From Streptomyces xiaopingdaonensis (GTDB lineage Bacteria > Actinomycetota > Actinomycetes > Streptomycetales > Streptomycetaceae), in contig NZ_AJTQ01000117.1 in the NCBI RefSeq assembly GCF_000262345.1, forward strand, positions 1 to 37,621: 37,621 bases of DNA. Reading direction: 5' to 3'. The notes under the pieces were generated by a model, which saw nothing but the letters and a program-made list of their open reading frames with translations, made no database searches and was not told where the DNA came from. Each line of letters starts with the position of its first letter. Within the stretch, counting starts at the first letter, position 1. A program made the translations under genes and the position numbers. Shown here in pieces: positions 7,253 through 14,794 of this stretch.

Positions 7253-8427
7253 CGGCTCGCCCCCCGCCGCTCGGTCCTGCCGCGCCCCGTGCGGTGCAGG
7301 ATCAGGACGAAGGCGGGCACCCCGACGAGCGAGGTGACGACCCCGACGGGAAGCTCCTGCGGGTCGATCAGGGTGCGGGCCGCGGTGTCCACCCAGACGA
7401 GGAAGACGGCGCCGACGAGAGCCGTCGTCGGGAGGAGTCTCCGATGGCCGGAGCCGACGAGCGCGCGTGCGGCGTGCGGCAGTACGAGCCCGACGAAACC
7501 GATCGCCCCGGCCGAACTGACGAGCACCGCCGTCAGCAGCGAGGTGGCGACGAGCAGCAGCAGGCGCACCCGCTGGACGGGGACGCCCAGCGCGGCCGCG
7601 GCCTCGGCGCCGAAGGTGAAGGCGTCGAGGGCGGCGGCGCGGCTGAGGCAGACGGCGAGCACGGCGAGCAACACCGCGGTGCAGACCGCCACTTCGGACC
7701 ACCCCACGCTGGCGAGCGACCCGAGGAGCCAGAAGAGCACCCCGCGCGTCTGCTCGGCGTCGGCCGAGGTGAAGACGATGAACGAAGTGAGCGCGGAGAA
7801 GAGCTGCATCGCCGCGACTCCGGAGAGCAGGACGCGATCGGTGGTGCCGCCGGCCGAGTGGGCGAGGAGGAGCACCAGCCCGAAGGCGACGAGGGAGCCG
7901 AGGAAGGCTCCGCCCGAGAGCCCCAACGCGCCCCCGCCGAAGCCGAGTACGACGACGAGGACCGCCCCGGTGGAGGCGCCGGAGGAGACGCCGAGCACGA
8001 ACGGGTCGGCGAGCGGGTTCCGCAGCAGCGACTGGAGGACCGCGCCGCAGACGCCGAGCCCGGCGCCGCAGACCGCGGCGAGGAGGGTGCGCGGCAGCCG
8101 CAGGTCCCAGACGATGCCCTCGCGGATCGCCGTGAGGCCGCTCTCGCCGCCGCCGATCCGCGCGACGATCACCTGCCAGACGTCGGTGACCGCGAGCCTC
8201 GCGGGCCCGATGGTGATCGCGACCGCGATCGAGAGGGCGAGGACGACGAGCCCGCCGCCCCACAGCACCGCGGTGCCGCTCGCGCCCGTGACGCGGCCGG
8301 ACTTCCGCGGTGCGGGGCTCGCCGCCCGTGTGTCCGCCGCCGCGTCCGGGGGAGCCGGCGGACGCCGTCCCCCACGTCCCGTGCGCCTCTCGGACGTGGC
8401 CTCCTCGGCCGTGCCGGTGCCGTTCAC
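7249..8427 (-). CDS. btuC: ABC transporter permease, vitamin B12 (BtuC-type)
   Basis: A 392-residue FecCD/BtuC-type permease. After a charged, Pro/Ala-rich N-terminal tail of about 50 residues come some nine to ten hydrophobic segments. Family marks include LRLPRTLLAAVCGAGLGVCG, LLRNPLADPFVLGVSSGAS and the late GAIGFVGLVLPHAAR loop near the coupling region. It forms a homodimeric membrane channel between the lipoprotein BtuF and the ATPase BtuD. The GTG at 8427 overlaps the btuF stop by four bases and is the natural coupled start; its own stop overlaps btuD by four bases. The long N-terminal tail is longer than in enterobacterial BtuC, a common feature in Streptomyces. Confidence 0.92.
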   Translation of the reverse strand: MNGTGTAEEATSERRTGRGGRRPPAPPDAAADTRAASPAPRKSGRVTGASGTAVLWGGGLVVLALSIAVAITIGPARLAVTDVWQVIVARIGGGESGLTAIREGIVWDLRLPRTLLAAVCGAGLGVCGAVLQSLLRNPLADPFVLGVSSGASTGAVLVVVLGFGGGALGLSGGAFLGSLVAFGLVLLLAHSAGGTTDRVLLSGVAAMQLFSALTSFIVFTSADAEQTRGVLFWLLGSLASVGWSEVAVCTAVLLAVLAVCLSRAAALDAFTFGAEAAAALGVPVQRVRLLLLVATSLLTAVLVSSAGAIGFVGLVLPHAARALVGSGHRRLLPTTALVGAVFLVWVDTAARTLIDPQELPVGVVTSLVGVPAFVLILHRTGRGRTERRGASR

Positions 8428-9482
8428 TCGGCGAGCCCGAACGACCGCAGACCGTCGGCGACTTGCTCGATCCCTTCGACCGTGCGGATCGACGGGTTCA
8501 TCGCCGCGCCCGTGAGGACGATGTAGCGCTTCTTCTTCACTGCGGTGAGCTCCCGGGTCACCGGGTCGCTCTCCAGCTTCTTGATCTTCGCCTTCGCCGT
8601 CTCGGCGGTCTGGCTCTTGCGCGTCAGGTCGCCGAGGACGATGACGTCCGGGTCCTTGTCGGCGACGCGCTCCCAGCCGACCTGCGGCCACTCGGCGTGC
8701 GTCGTGTCGAAGACGTTCTTCGCGCCGACGGCTTCCGTGATGATGCCGGGGGCGCCGCAGCAGCCGCCGAGGTAGGGGGACTCGGCGTTGGCGAACCAGT
8801 AGAGGAGGGTGGTGTCCGCGGCCGAGACGCCGTCGGTCGCCTTCTTCACGCGCTGCTCGAGGTCGCCGACGACCTTCTCGCCGCGCTTCTCCCTTCCGAA
8901 CATCCTCGCAAGGTCGGTGACTTCGCCGTAGATGTCGGAGAGGGCGAGCGGCTTCTCCCGGGCGCCGTCGCCGTCGCCCTCGTTGTTCTTCGTGCAGTCG
9001 GTGGGGGAGAGGTAGGTGGGTACACCGAGGTCGTGGAAGTCCTTGCGGGTGGCGACGCCGCCCTTGCCGAGGGTCGACTCGAAGGAGGCGACGGCGAGGT
9101 CGGGTTCCTTGTCGAGGACGCGCTCGAAGGACGGGTTGTCGTCCGCGAGCCGCTCGACCTTCCGGTTCTCCTTCTCCAGGCCCTTCATCACGGGATCGGT
9201 CCAGGTCGCGGTGCCGACCATGCGGTCGCCGAGGCCGAGCGCGAGGAGGATCTCGGTGGTGCCCTGGTTCAGGGAGACGGCGCGCTGCGGGGGCTTCTCG
9301 ACGGTGACGCGCTCGCCGCAGTTCTTCAGGGAACGCGGATACCCCGGTGCCTTGCCGTCGCTCTGCTCCGTCGAGGAGGCACCCGAGCAACTCGCGACGC
9401 CGAAGGCGAGCACGGCGACAAGAGCGGAAGCACGCAGGCGGCTTCGGCGGGCGAGGCGATACGGCGCCACAGCAGACCCCAT
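8424..9482 (-). CDS. btuF: Vitamin B12-binding lipoprotein (BtuF-type)
   Basis: A 352-residue periplasmic-binding-protein family lipoprotein of the BtuF/FepB class. A twin-Arg-rich N-terminus, hydrophobic core and lipobox ending at Cys32 (VASC) anchor it to the outer face of the membrane. The two-lobe fold is indicated by PQRAVSLNQGTTEILLALGL near residue 70 and DPDVIVLGDLT in the C-lobe. A CC pair in YLGGCCGAPG near the middle is unusual. Reading starts at ATG 9482, where GGAGAGG lies almost against the codon; an in-frame GTG at 9470 has better spacing and could be the true start. It is the first gene of btuFCD and lies directly behind a cobalamin riboswitch on the same strand, the main evidence that it binds cobalamin rather than a ferric siderophore. 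Confidence 0.88.
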   Translation of the reverse strand: MGSAVAPYRLARRSRLRASALVAVLAFGVASCSGASSTEQSDGKAPGYPRSLKNCGERVTVEKPPQRAVSLNQGTTEILLALGLGDRMVGTATWTDPVMKGLEKENRKVERLADDNPSFERVLDKEPDLAVASFESTLGKGGVATRKDFHDLGVPTYLSPTDCTKNNEGDGDGAREKPLALSDIYGEVTDLARMFGREKRGEKVVGDLEQRVKKATDGVSAADTTLLYWFANAESPYLGGCCGAPGIITEAVGAKNVFDTTHAEWPQVGWERVADKDPDVIVLGDLTRKSQTAETAKAKIKKLESDPVTRELTAVKKKRYIVLTGAAMNPSIRTVEGIEQVADGLRSFGLAE

Positions 9483-9541
9483 CCTCTCCGGGCTCGTTCG
9501 CGGAGCCGGTCGGTTCGCTCCGTCCCGAGCGGGGCGGAGGT

Positions 9542-9697
9542 GCCAGCAGGTCTTCGGACTCGGGACTCGAACGGGCGGAGCGCCTTCCCGGGGATGCGAC
9601 CCCAGTGGTCTTGTGCTCGCCCTATCCCTTACCGCTGCGCGTCAGTTCCGGATTCGCACCGGATTCCCTGGCCCGTTCCAACGGGGTGACTGGCGCC
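9542..9697 (-). ncRNA. Cobalamin riboswitch upstream of btuFCD
   Basis: On the minus strand the conserved cobalamin-riboswitch blocks occur in order: CAGGGAATCCGGTGCGAATCC (complement of 9650-9670, given in two halves: CAGGGAATCC and GGTGCGAATCC), then CGCAGCGGTAAG, the B12-box-like CCACTGG (9602-9608), and GAGTCCGAAGACCTGC (9546-9561). The P1 helix closes by GCCAG (9690-9694) with CTGGC (9542-9546). The element ends about 60 bases before the btuF start. High cobalamin should shut off importer expression, as for this class generally; whether by translation or termination cannot be read directly, though no strong terminator is seen between it and the start. Confidence 0.93.
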
Positions 9698-10013
9698 CGC
9701 AACGTACCACAGGGGTTGCAGGACCGCGCCGGTGAGACCTCTGTGAGCTGCGACGACAGAAGCCGCGCCGCCGCGCTTTCCGCGATGTGCGATGCGGCAC
9801 ACACCGCTCGGCCGTGCGTGGGGAGCCGAGAGCGGGGAAGTAGAGTCCCCGGACCGGGAGGCGCTTCCCCTCGCCCGCCGCAAGCGGCGGCGCGAGCGAA
9901 CAGGTCGGCGCCGGTGCTTCCCGGGCTCGAACGGCCGCGGCGCGCACCGGAGTTGAAGAAGCGGACGCCGACGGCGCGACGCGACGAGACGGCAGGAGAA
10001 CCAGGAACCGCAC
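9698..10013. other. Intergenic region between the btuF riboswitch and cobL
   Basis: These 316 bases separate the two divergent cobalamin units. I see no second riboswitch on the plus strand facing cobL, and no open frame with a recognisable product. It must contain the promoters for btuFCD (minus) and cobL-cobM (plus), but no hexamer pair is convincing. AGGAG at about 9993 is the likely ribosome-binding site of cobL. Confidence 0.5.
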
Positions 10014-11324
10014 GTGAGTCCTGCACCGAGCAACCCCCAGAAGACCGTCGGAGCGGAGACGGCGCACCCCGCGCCCGCAGCAGTCGGCACCGCACCTCCG
10101 AGCAGGGACCCGGGCGGCCGGACGGTCGATGTCGTGGGCATCGGCGCCGACGGTTGGCAGGGGCTCGCTGCCGCCTCGCGGGACGCGTTGAGGGCGGCCG
10201 GCGTGCTTGTGGGGGGAGTGCGGCAGCTCGGTCTGCTTCCCGACGAGTGTGCCGGTGAGCGTGTCCCCTGGCCCTCTCCGCTGCGGCCCGCCGTCCCCAA
10301 GATCCTTGCCGAGTACGGCGATCGGGGCCTCGCGGTGCTCGCCAGCGGCGACCCGATGTTCCACGGGATCGGCCGCACCCTCGCGGAGGCGGTGGGTCCC
10401 GAGCGGCTGCGTGTGCTGCCGCACCCTTCCTCGCTCTCCTACGCCTGTGCCCGTCTCGGGTGGCCCGTCGAGCAGACGGAGGTCGTCAGTGTTGTCGGGC
10501 GGCCGTTGGAGCGGATAGCCGCCGTACTCCACGACGGGCGGCGGGTGCTGGTGCTCAGCTCGGGAGCGGGGACCCCGGCGGCCGTCGCGCGTCTGCTGTG
10601 CGAGCGCGGGTTCGGAGCGACCCGGATGCAGGTGTGGGAGCAGCTCGGCAGCGGACGTGAACGGAGTACGGAGGGCACCGCGGCGACGTGGTCCGCTCGG
10701 CCGGGGGACGCGCTCAACGTTGTTGCGCTGGAGTGCCTGAGGGATGCGGACGGAGTGGCTCTCGGCACCGTGCCCGGGCTTCCCGACGAGGCGTACGAGC
10801 ACGACGGGCAGCTCACCAAGCGGCATGTGCGCGCCGTCACGCTCGCCGCCCTCGCGCCAGAACCGGGCCAACTCCTCTGGGACATCGGGGGAGGTGCGGG
10901 CTCGATCGGCATCGAGTGGATGCGCGCACATCCGAGCTGCCGCGCCGTCGCGGTGGAGCGGGACGCGGTGCGTGCGGCGCGCATAGGACGCAACGCCGCC
11001 GCGCTGGGGGTGCCGGGGCTTCGCGTCGTCCCCGGGGCTGCGCCGCGGGTCCTCGGCGAACTGCCTCCGCCCGACGCCGTCTTCATCGGCGGCGGGCTCA
11101 CGGCCCCCGGGATGCTCGACGCCTGCTGGCAGGCGCTGCCGCGGGGAGGCAGGCTCGTCGCCAACACGGTGACGCTGGAGTCGGAGGCGCTGCTCGCCGA
11201 CGCGCGGGGGCGGTACGGCGGCGAACTCACCAAGCTCGCCGTGGCGCAGGCGGTGCCCGTGGGCGGCTTCACCGGCTGGCGGCAGGCCATGCCCGTCGTG
11301 CAGTGGAGCGTGCGGAAGGCCTGA
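10014..11324 (+). CDS. cobL: Precorrin-6Y C5,15-methyltransferase (decarboxylating), CbiE-CbiT fusion
   Basis: A 436-residue fusion. The N-terminal half (about 38-235) is a CbiE-type tetrapyrrole methylase (VDVVGIGADGWQGL; LASGDPMFHGIG). The C-terminal half (about 250-436) is a CbiT-type SAM methyltransferase with motif I LLWDIGGGAGSIGIEW and AVAVERD. The enzyme methylates C5 and C15 of precorrin-6B and decarboxylates the C12 acetate, giving precorrin-8X, the substrate of CobH. The GTG at 10014 has AGGAG upstream; a roughly 35-residue low-complexity extension precedes the first strand, so the true start could be slightly downstream. It is followed by cobM on the same strand after 126 bases that hold a GC-rich hairpin. 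Confidence 0.93.
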   Translation: MSPAPSNPQKTVGAETAHPAPAAVGTAPPSRDPGGRTVDVVGIGADGWQGLAAASRDALRAAGVLVGGVRQLGLLPDECAGERVPWPSPLRPAVPKILAEYGDRGLAVLASGDPMFHGIGRTLAEAVGPERLRVLPHPSSLSYACARLGWPVEQTEVVSVVGRPLERIAAVLHDGRRVLVLSSGAGTPAAVARLLCERGFGATRMQVWEQLGSGRERSTEGTAATWSARPGDALNVVALECLRDADGVALGTVPGLPDEAYEHDGQLTKRHVRAVTLAALAPEPGQLLWDIGGGAGSIGIEWMRAHPSCRAVAVERDAVRAARIGRNAAALGVPGLRVVPGAAPRVLGELPPPDAVFIGGGLTAPGMLDACWQALPRGGRLVANTVTLESEALLADARGRYGGELTKLAVAQAVPVGGFTGWRQAMPVVQWSVRKA

Positions 11325-11356
11325 CCGGCCGGCCCTGCGACCGAGCGGTGCGGCAA

Positions 11357-11384
11357 GACGATCGGGGCCGGGCGCCCGGTCGTC
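11357..11384 (+). other. GC-rich hairpin between cobL and cobM
   Basis: CCGGGC (11368-11373) pairs with GCCCGG (11374-11379), and outside it GACGA (11357-11361) can pair with TCGTC (11380-11384) if a six-base bulge is allowed. It may tune expression of cobM relative to cobL or be a chance palindrome; there is no T-run. Confidence 0.3.
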
Positions 11385-11450
11385 GTACGAGCAGGGGCCG
11401 CCGTGCCCGCGCCCGAAAGCGGAACCCCACCAGAGCGGAGCGAGACCACC

Positions 11451-12221
11451 ATGACCGTCTACTTCATCGGAGCGGGACCCGGCGCCGCCGACCTGATCAC
11501 CGTGCGCGGCGCGCGGACGCTCGCCTCCTGCGACGTCTGCCTCTACGCCGGAAGCCTCGTGCCCCCCGAGCTGCTCGACGAGTGCCCGCCAGGCGCGAGG
11601 CTCGTCGACACGGCCCGCCTCGACCTCGACCGGATCACCGCCGAGCTCGTCCGCGCGCACCGGGAGGGCCGCGACGCCGCGCGGCTGCACTCGGGCGATC
11701 CCTCCGTCTACAGTGCCGTCGCCGAGCAGATGCGCCGGCTCGACGCCGAGGGGGTGCCCTACGAGATGGTCCCGGGCGTGCCGGCCTTCGCGGCGGCTGC
11801 CGCCGCGCTCAACCGGGAGTTGACCGTGCCGACGGTGGGCCAGACGGTCGTGCTGACGAGGGTGGCGCAGCGGGCCACCGCCATGCCGGAGGGCGAGGAG
11901 CTCGCGAACCTCGGCAGGACCGGGGCCCTGCTGGTGGTGCACCTCGCTGCCCGGCACGCGGATCGCGTCGTCGCCGAACTCCTGCCGCACTACGGGCCCG
12001 ACTGCCCCGCGGCCGTCGTCGCGATGGCGAGCCGGCCCGACGAGGTGGTGCTCCGCGGCCCGTTGGCGACCCTCGCGGAACAGGTGCGGCAGGCGGGGGT
12101 GGTGCGCACCGCTGTGATCATGGTGGGCAGGGCGCTCGCTGCCGAGCACTTCTCCGACAGCTTCCTCTACTCCACCGAGCGGGAGCGCACCGCCGACGGC
12201 ACCACCGCGCGCCCCGCCTGA
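11451..12221 (+). CDS. cobM: Precorrin-4 C11-methyltransferase
   Basis: A 256-residue tetrapyrrole (corrin/porphyrin) methylase. It opens MTVYFIGAGPGAADLITVRG, has the family's second signature LHSGDPSVYSA, and continues with VPGVPAFAAAAAALNREL, all typical of CobM/CbiF. It transfers a methyl group from SAM to C11 of precorrin-4 to give precorrin-5. The ATG at 11451 places the GAGPG loop directly after the first strand and has GGAGCGAG about 10 bases upstream; an earlier GTG at 11403 would add 16 residues with no family match. It is probably cotranscribed with cobL and terminates at the hairpin 12311-12335. Confidence 0.95.
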   Translation: MTVYFIGAGPGAADLITVRGARTLASCDVCLYAGSLVPPELLDECPPGARLVDTARLDLDRITAELVRAHREGRDAARLHSGDPSVYSAVAEQMRRLDAEGVPYEMVPGVPAFAAAAAALNRELTVPTVGQTVVLTRVAQRATAMPEGEELANLGRTGALLVVHLAARHADRVVAELLPHYGPDCPAAVVAMASRPDEVVLRGPLATLAEQVRQAGVVRTAVIMVGRALAAEHFSDSFLYSTERERTADGTTARPA

Positions 12222-12310
12222 AGCGCGCAGCCGCCCGGACCGAGCCCACCACCCCGCCCGCCCGCCGGGCACGGCCGGGCCGCCCACGAGCACCGCCCGA
12301 CCCGCACCGG

Positions 12311-12335
12311 GTCCGGCGCGCAGCCCGCGCCGGAC
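12311..12335 (+). terminator. Probable terminator of cobL-cobM
   Basis: A perfect 10-bp stem, GTCCGGCGCG (12311-12320) and CGCGCCGGAC (12326-12335), with a five-base loop, followed by GAAAAC. It stands 90 bases after the cobM stop. The stem is long and stable, as usual for Streptomyces terminators that lack a T-run. Confidence 0.6.
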
Positions 12336-12866
12336 GAAAACCCCTGTACCCATCCCGACCCCCGTGAAGCTCCGAACGCCCGTCGGCGCCCCGCCCAGCC
12401 CGCTCGCTGCGCGTACCCGAGAAGGTACGCAACGTCATCGCCCTGCGCGACCCCTGTGGATAACTCCCAACCGGCATGCTCCGCCCCGGCGTTCACCCAG
12501 GTCAGACCCTCCAGCCTCCGAGCCCCGCAGCGCGACCGCCCGTCCACGGTCCCGCTCCAGCCGGCGGAAGCCCCAGCACGGAACGAAGCACCGGCGCGCG
12601 GTCCGCGACCCGACCGACGCCCGCACCGAGCCCGACGCGAAGACGCAACCGCAAGCCCTCAAGAAGGCCGACGGGAGGCAGCGCGCAGTCCGACCCCGTA
12701 ATCCGGTCCGGAGCCGACGCAAGCCGGACGACGAGCCCTGCGACATCCCCGCGCAGCCCGACTCCGCCCGCAACCCTCGTCGCCGAGCACGCCCCGGACC
12801 ACCGGCGGCCCACTTCGGGAAGCCCACACAGACGTCGACGGCGCTCCCCCACGCCGCGCACCGGCC
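12336..12866. other. Long gap between convergent cobM and cbiD, with one DnaA-box-like 9-mer
   Basis: About 530 bases without a supportable gene; translations in all frames are rich in Arg, Pro and Ser. The one distinctive item is TGTGGATAA at 12455-12463, the exact complement of the classical DnaA box TTATCCACA. It stands alone, so it is not an origin; it could be a DnaA titration or regulatory site or chance. Confidence 0.4.
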
Positions 12867-14012
12867 CTACCGAACCCTCCGCGCCTCCGCCCGCCCCACG
12901 ACGCCACCGGCCCGGTCCACGCAGACCACGTCCACCCCGACGGGCGCCTCCCGCAGCACGCCCAGCGCCGTCTCCCGCGCCGCGCAGGCGACGAGGTCGC
13001 CCAGCGGAATCCCGGCCTCCGCGCAGAGCTGGAGCGCTCCCAGCCCCGTGTTGGCACCGGCGACGGCGGTGGCGAGCGTCTCCGACGCGCCCGCACCGCG
13101 CGCGAGTTCGGCGAGGAAGCCCTTGTCGACCTGCGAGCGTCCGGAGTGCAGGTCCAGGTGCCCGGCCGCGAGCTTGGAGAGCTTGGCGAAGCCGCCGCAG
13201 ACGGTGAGGCGCGGAACGGGGTGCCGCCTGAGGTACTTGAGCACGGCGCCGGCGAAGTCGCCCATGTCGAGCAGCGCGTCCTCGGGGAGCCCGTACTCGG
13301 CGACGACCGTCCGCTCCGACGTCGCCCCCGTGCACCCCGCCACGTGCGTACGCCCGGCCGCCCTCGCGACGTCGATGCCCCGCCGGATCGAGTCGATCCA
13401 CGCCGAGCAGGAGTACGGAACGACGACGCCCGTGGTGCCGAGGATGGAGAGTCCACCGAGGATGCCGAGCCGCGGGTTCCACGTCGACCGTGCGATCTCC
13501 TCGCCGCGGTCGACGGAGAGCGTCACCTCCGCGTCCGGCTCCGGACCGCGTCCGAACTCGGCGGAGACGGCCGCGAGATGCTCGCCGACGAGCCGGCGCG
13601 GCACGGGGTTGACCGCGGGTTCCCCCACGTCGAGCGGCAGCCCCGGTCGCGTGACGGTGCCGACGCCGGGCCCCGCCCTGAAGACGATGCCCGAACCGGG
13701 GTCGCCCGCACGGACGGTGGCGCGTACGAGGGCGCCGTGCGTGACGTCGGGGTCGTCGCCCGCGTCCTTGACCACGCCTGCCGTCGCCGAACCCGGCGCC
13801 GACTCCTCGACCGCCAGGGCGAAGGAGGGGGAGTGGCCCTTGGGGAGGGTGATGCGCACGGGGTCGGGGAAGTCGCCGCCGAGGAGCGCGGTGTAGGCGG
13901 CGGTCGCCGCGGCCGTGGCGCAGGCGCCGGTCGTCCAGCCGGGCCTCAGCCCCGTGTGCTTGAGTTGGGCGCCGCGGCCGCCGGCCGCGCCCTCGTCCGT
14001 TACGTCACCCAC
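12867..14012 (-). CDS. cbiD: Cobalt-precorrin-5B C1-methyltransferase (CbiD type)
   Basis: A 381-residue CbiD-family protein. The N-terminal signature GWTTGACATAA (about residues 25-35) is the family's most conserved stretch; further conserved parts are LGILGGLSILGTTG in the middle and TVCGGFAKLSKLAAGHLD near residue 270. CbiD catalyses the C1 methylation and deacylation step of ring contraction, done in the oxygen-dependent pathway of Pseudomonas by CobF. The other genes here are of the aerobic type, so this CbiD probably works on the cobalt-free precorrin, an inference. The GTG at 14012 has GGAG about nine bases upstream. The gene runs divergently from cobK with only 11 bases between start codons, so its promoter must lie inside cobK. 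Confidence 0.94.
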   Translation of the reverse strand: MGDVTDEGAAGGRGAQLKHTGLRPGWTTGACATAAATAAYTALLGGDFPDPVRITLPKGHSPSFALAVEESAPGSATAGVVKDAGDDPDVTHGALVRATVRAGDPGSGIVFRAGPGVGTVTRPGLPLDVGEPAVNPVPRRLVGEHLAAVSAEFGRGPEPDAEVTLSVDRGEEIARSTWNPRLGILGGLSILGTTGVVVPYSCSAWIDSIRRGIDVARAAGRTHVAGCTGATSERTVVAEYGLPEDALLDMGDFAGAVLKYLRRHPVPRLTVCGGFAKLSKLAAGHLDLHSGRSQVDKGFLAELARGAGASETLATAVAGANTGLGALQLCAEAGIPLGDLVACAARETALGVLREAPVGVDVVCVDRAGGVVGRAEARRVR

Positions 14013-14023
14013 GGAAGGCTCCG

Positions 14024-14788
14024 ATGGACAGCGCCACCCCCGCGCCCCGGCACGTGCTCCTCCTCGGAGGCACGACGGAGGCCCGCGCCCTCGCCGGACT
14101 CCTCGCGGAGGAGCCCGGGTTGCGGGTGACGAGCTCGCTCGCCGGCCGCGTCGCGGCCCCCCGGCTGCCGCCGGGCGAGGTGCGCACGGGCGGCTTCGGC
14201 GGCGTCGCCGGCATGACGGACTGGCTGCGCCGCCACCGTGTCGACGCGCTCATCGATGCCACCCATCCCTTCGCTGAGACGATCAGTTCCCACGCGGCGC
14301 TCGCCGCCGCCGGCGCCCATGTTCCCCTGCTGGCGCTGCGCCGCCCCGGCTGGGCCCCGGGAGAGGGCGACGACTGGCACCCGGTCGGCTCCCTCGACGA
14401 GGCGGCGGCCGTCCTGCCCGAGCTGGGCCGGCGGGTCTTCCTCACCACGGGGCGGATGGGCCTCGCCGCGTTCGCGGCCCTCGACCGACTCTGGTTCCTG
14501 CTGCGCTCGGTCGACCCGCCCGAGTCGCCGGCCCCGCGGCGCCTCCGCACCGTACTGGAGCGCGGCCCGTTCGCCCTGGAGGACGAGCGCAGGCTCCTCG
14601 CCGAGCACCGTATCGACGTGCTCGTCACCAAGGACAGTGGCGGGGCCGCCACCGCGCCGAAGCTCGCCGCGGCGCGCGAGGCGCGCATACCCGTTGTGGT
14701 GGTGCGTCGGCCGCGCGCGCCCGAGGGCGTGCACGCCGTCGCCGACGGTGCCGCGGCGCTCGACTGGCTGCGTTCCCTGCCGCGTTGA
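14024..14788 (+). CDS. cobK: Precorrin-6A reductase
   Basis: A 254-residue CobK/CbiJ family reductase. It begins with a nucleotide-binding strand HVLLLGGTTEARALAGLL, carries the family stretch DALIDATHPFAETIS at about residues 74-88, and TTGRMGLAAFAAL near 145. It uses NADPH to reduce precorrin-6A to dihydro-precorrin-6X, upstream of CobL. GGAAGG at 14012-14017 is the ribosome-binding site for the ATG at 14024 and partly overlaps the start codon of cbiD on the other strand. The gene is convergent with cobIJ, with 6 bases between the stops. It is monocistronic, which is unusual for cob genes, and must be transcribed from a promoter within cbiD. Confidence 0.94.
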   Translation: MDSATPAPRHVLLLGGTTEARALAGLLAEEPGLRVTSSLAGRVAAPRLPPGEVRTGGFGGVAGMTDWLRRHRVDALIDATHPFAETISSHAALAAAGAHVPLLALRRPGWAPGEGDDWHPVGSLDEAAAVLPELGRRVFLTTGRMGLAAFAALDRLWFLLRSVDPPESPAPRRLRTVLERGPFALEDERRLLAEHRIDVLVTKDSGGAATAPKLAAAREARIPVVVVRRPRAPEGVHAVADGAAALDWLRSLPR

Positions 14789-14794
14789 CGCGCT

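Noticed and set aside
7294..8526. Plus-strand open frame of about 410 codons
   Set aside because: Antisense to btuC; composed of Glu/Gly/Arg runs produced by the permease codons read backwards.
9541..9600. tRNA-like T-arm text (GTTCGAGTCCC) on the minus strand
   Set aside because: It lies within the btuF cobalamin riboswitch, and no acceptor or anticodon arm is present.
9642..12353. Minus-strand open frame of about 900 codons antisense to cobL and cobM
   Set aside because: It has no recognisable motif and runs opposite two certain methyltransferase genes and through the riboswitch.
12455..12463. Replication origin suggested by the DnaA box
   Set aside because: Only one box is present and no dnaA, dnaN or AT-rich unwinding region is nearby.
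12364..13896. Plus-strand open frame in the cobM-cbiD gap and across cbiD
   Set aside because: Most of it is antisense to cbiD, the rest is Arg/Pro/Ser-rich without motif or ribosome-binding site.
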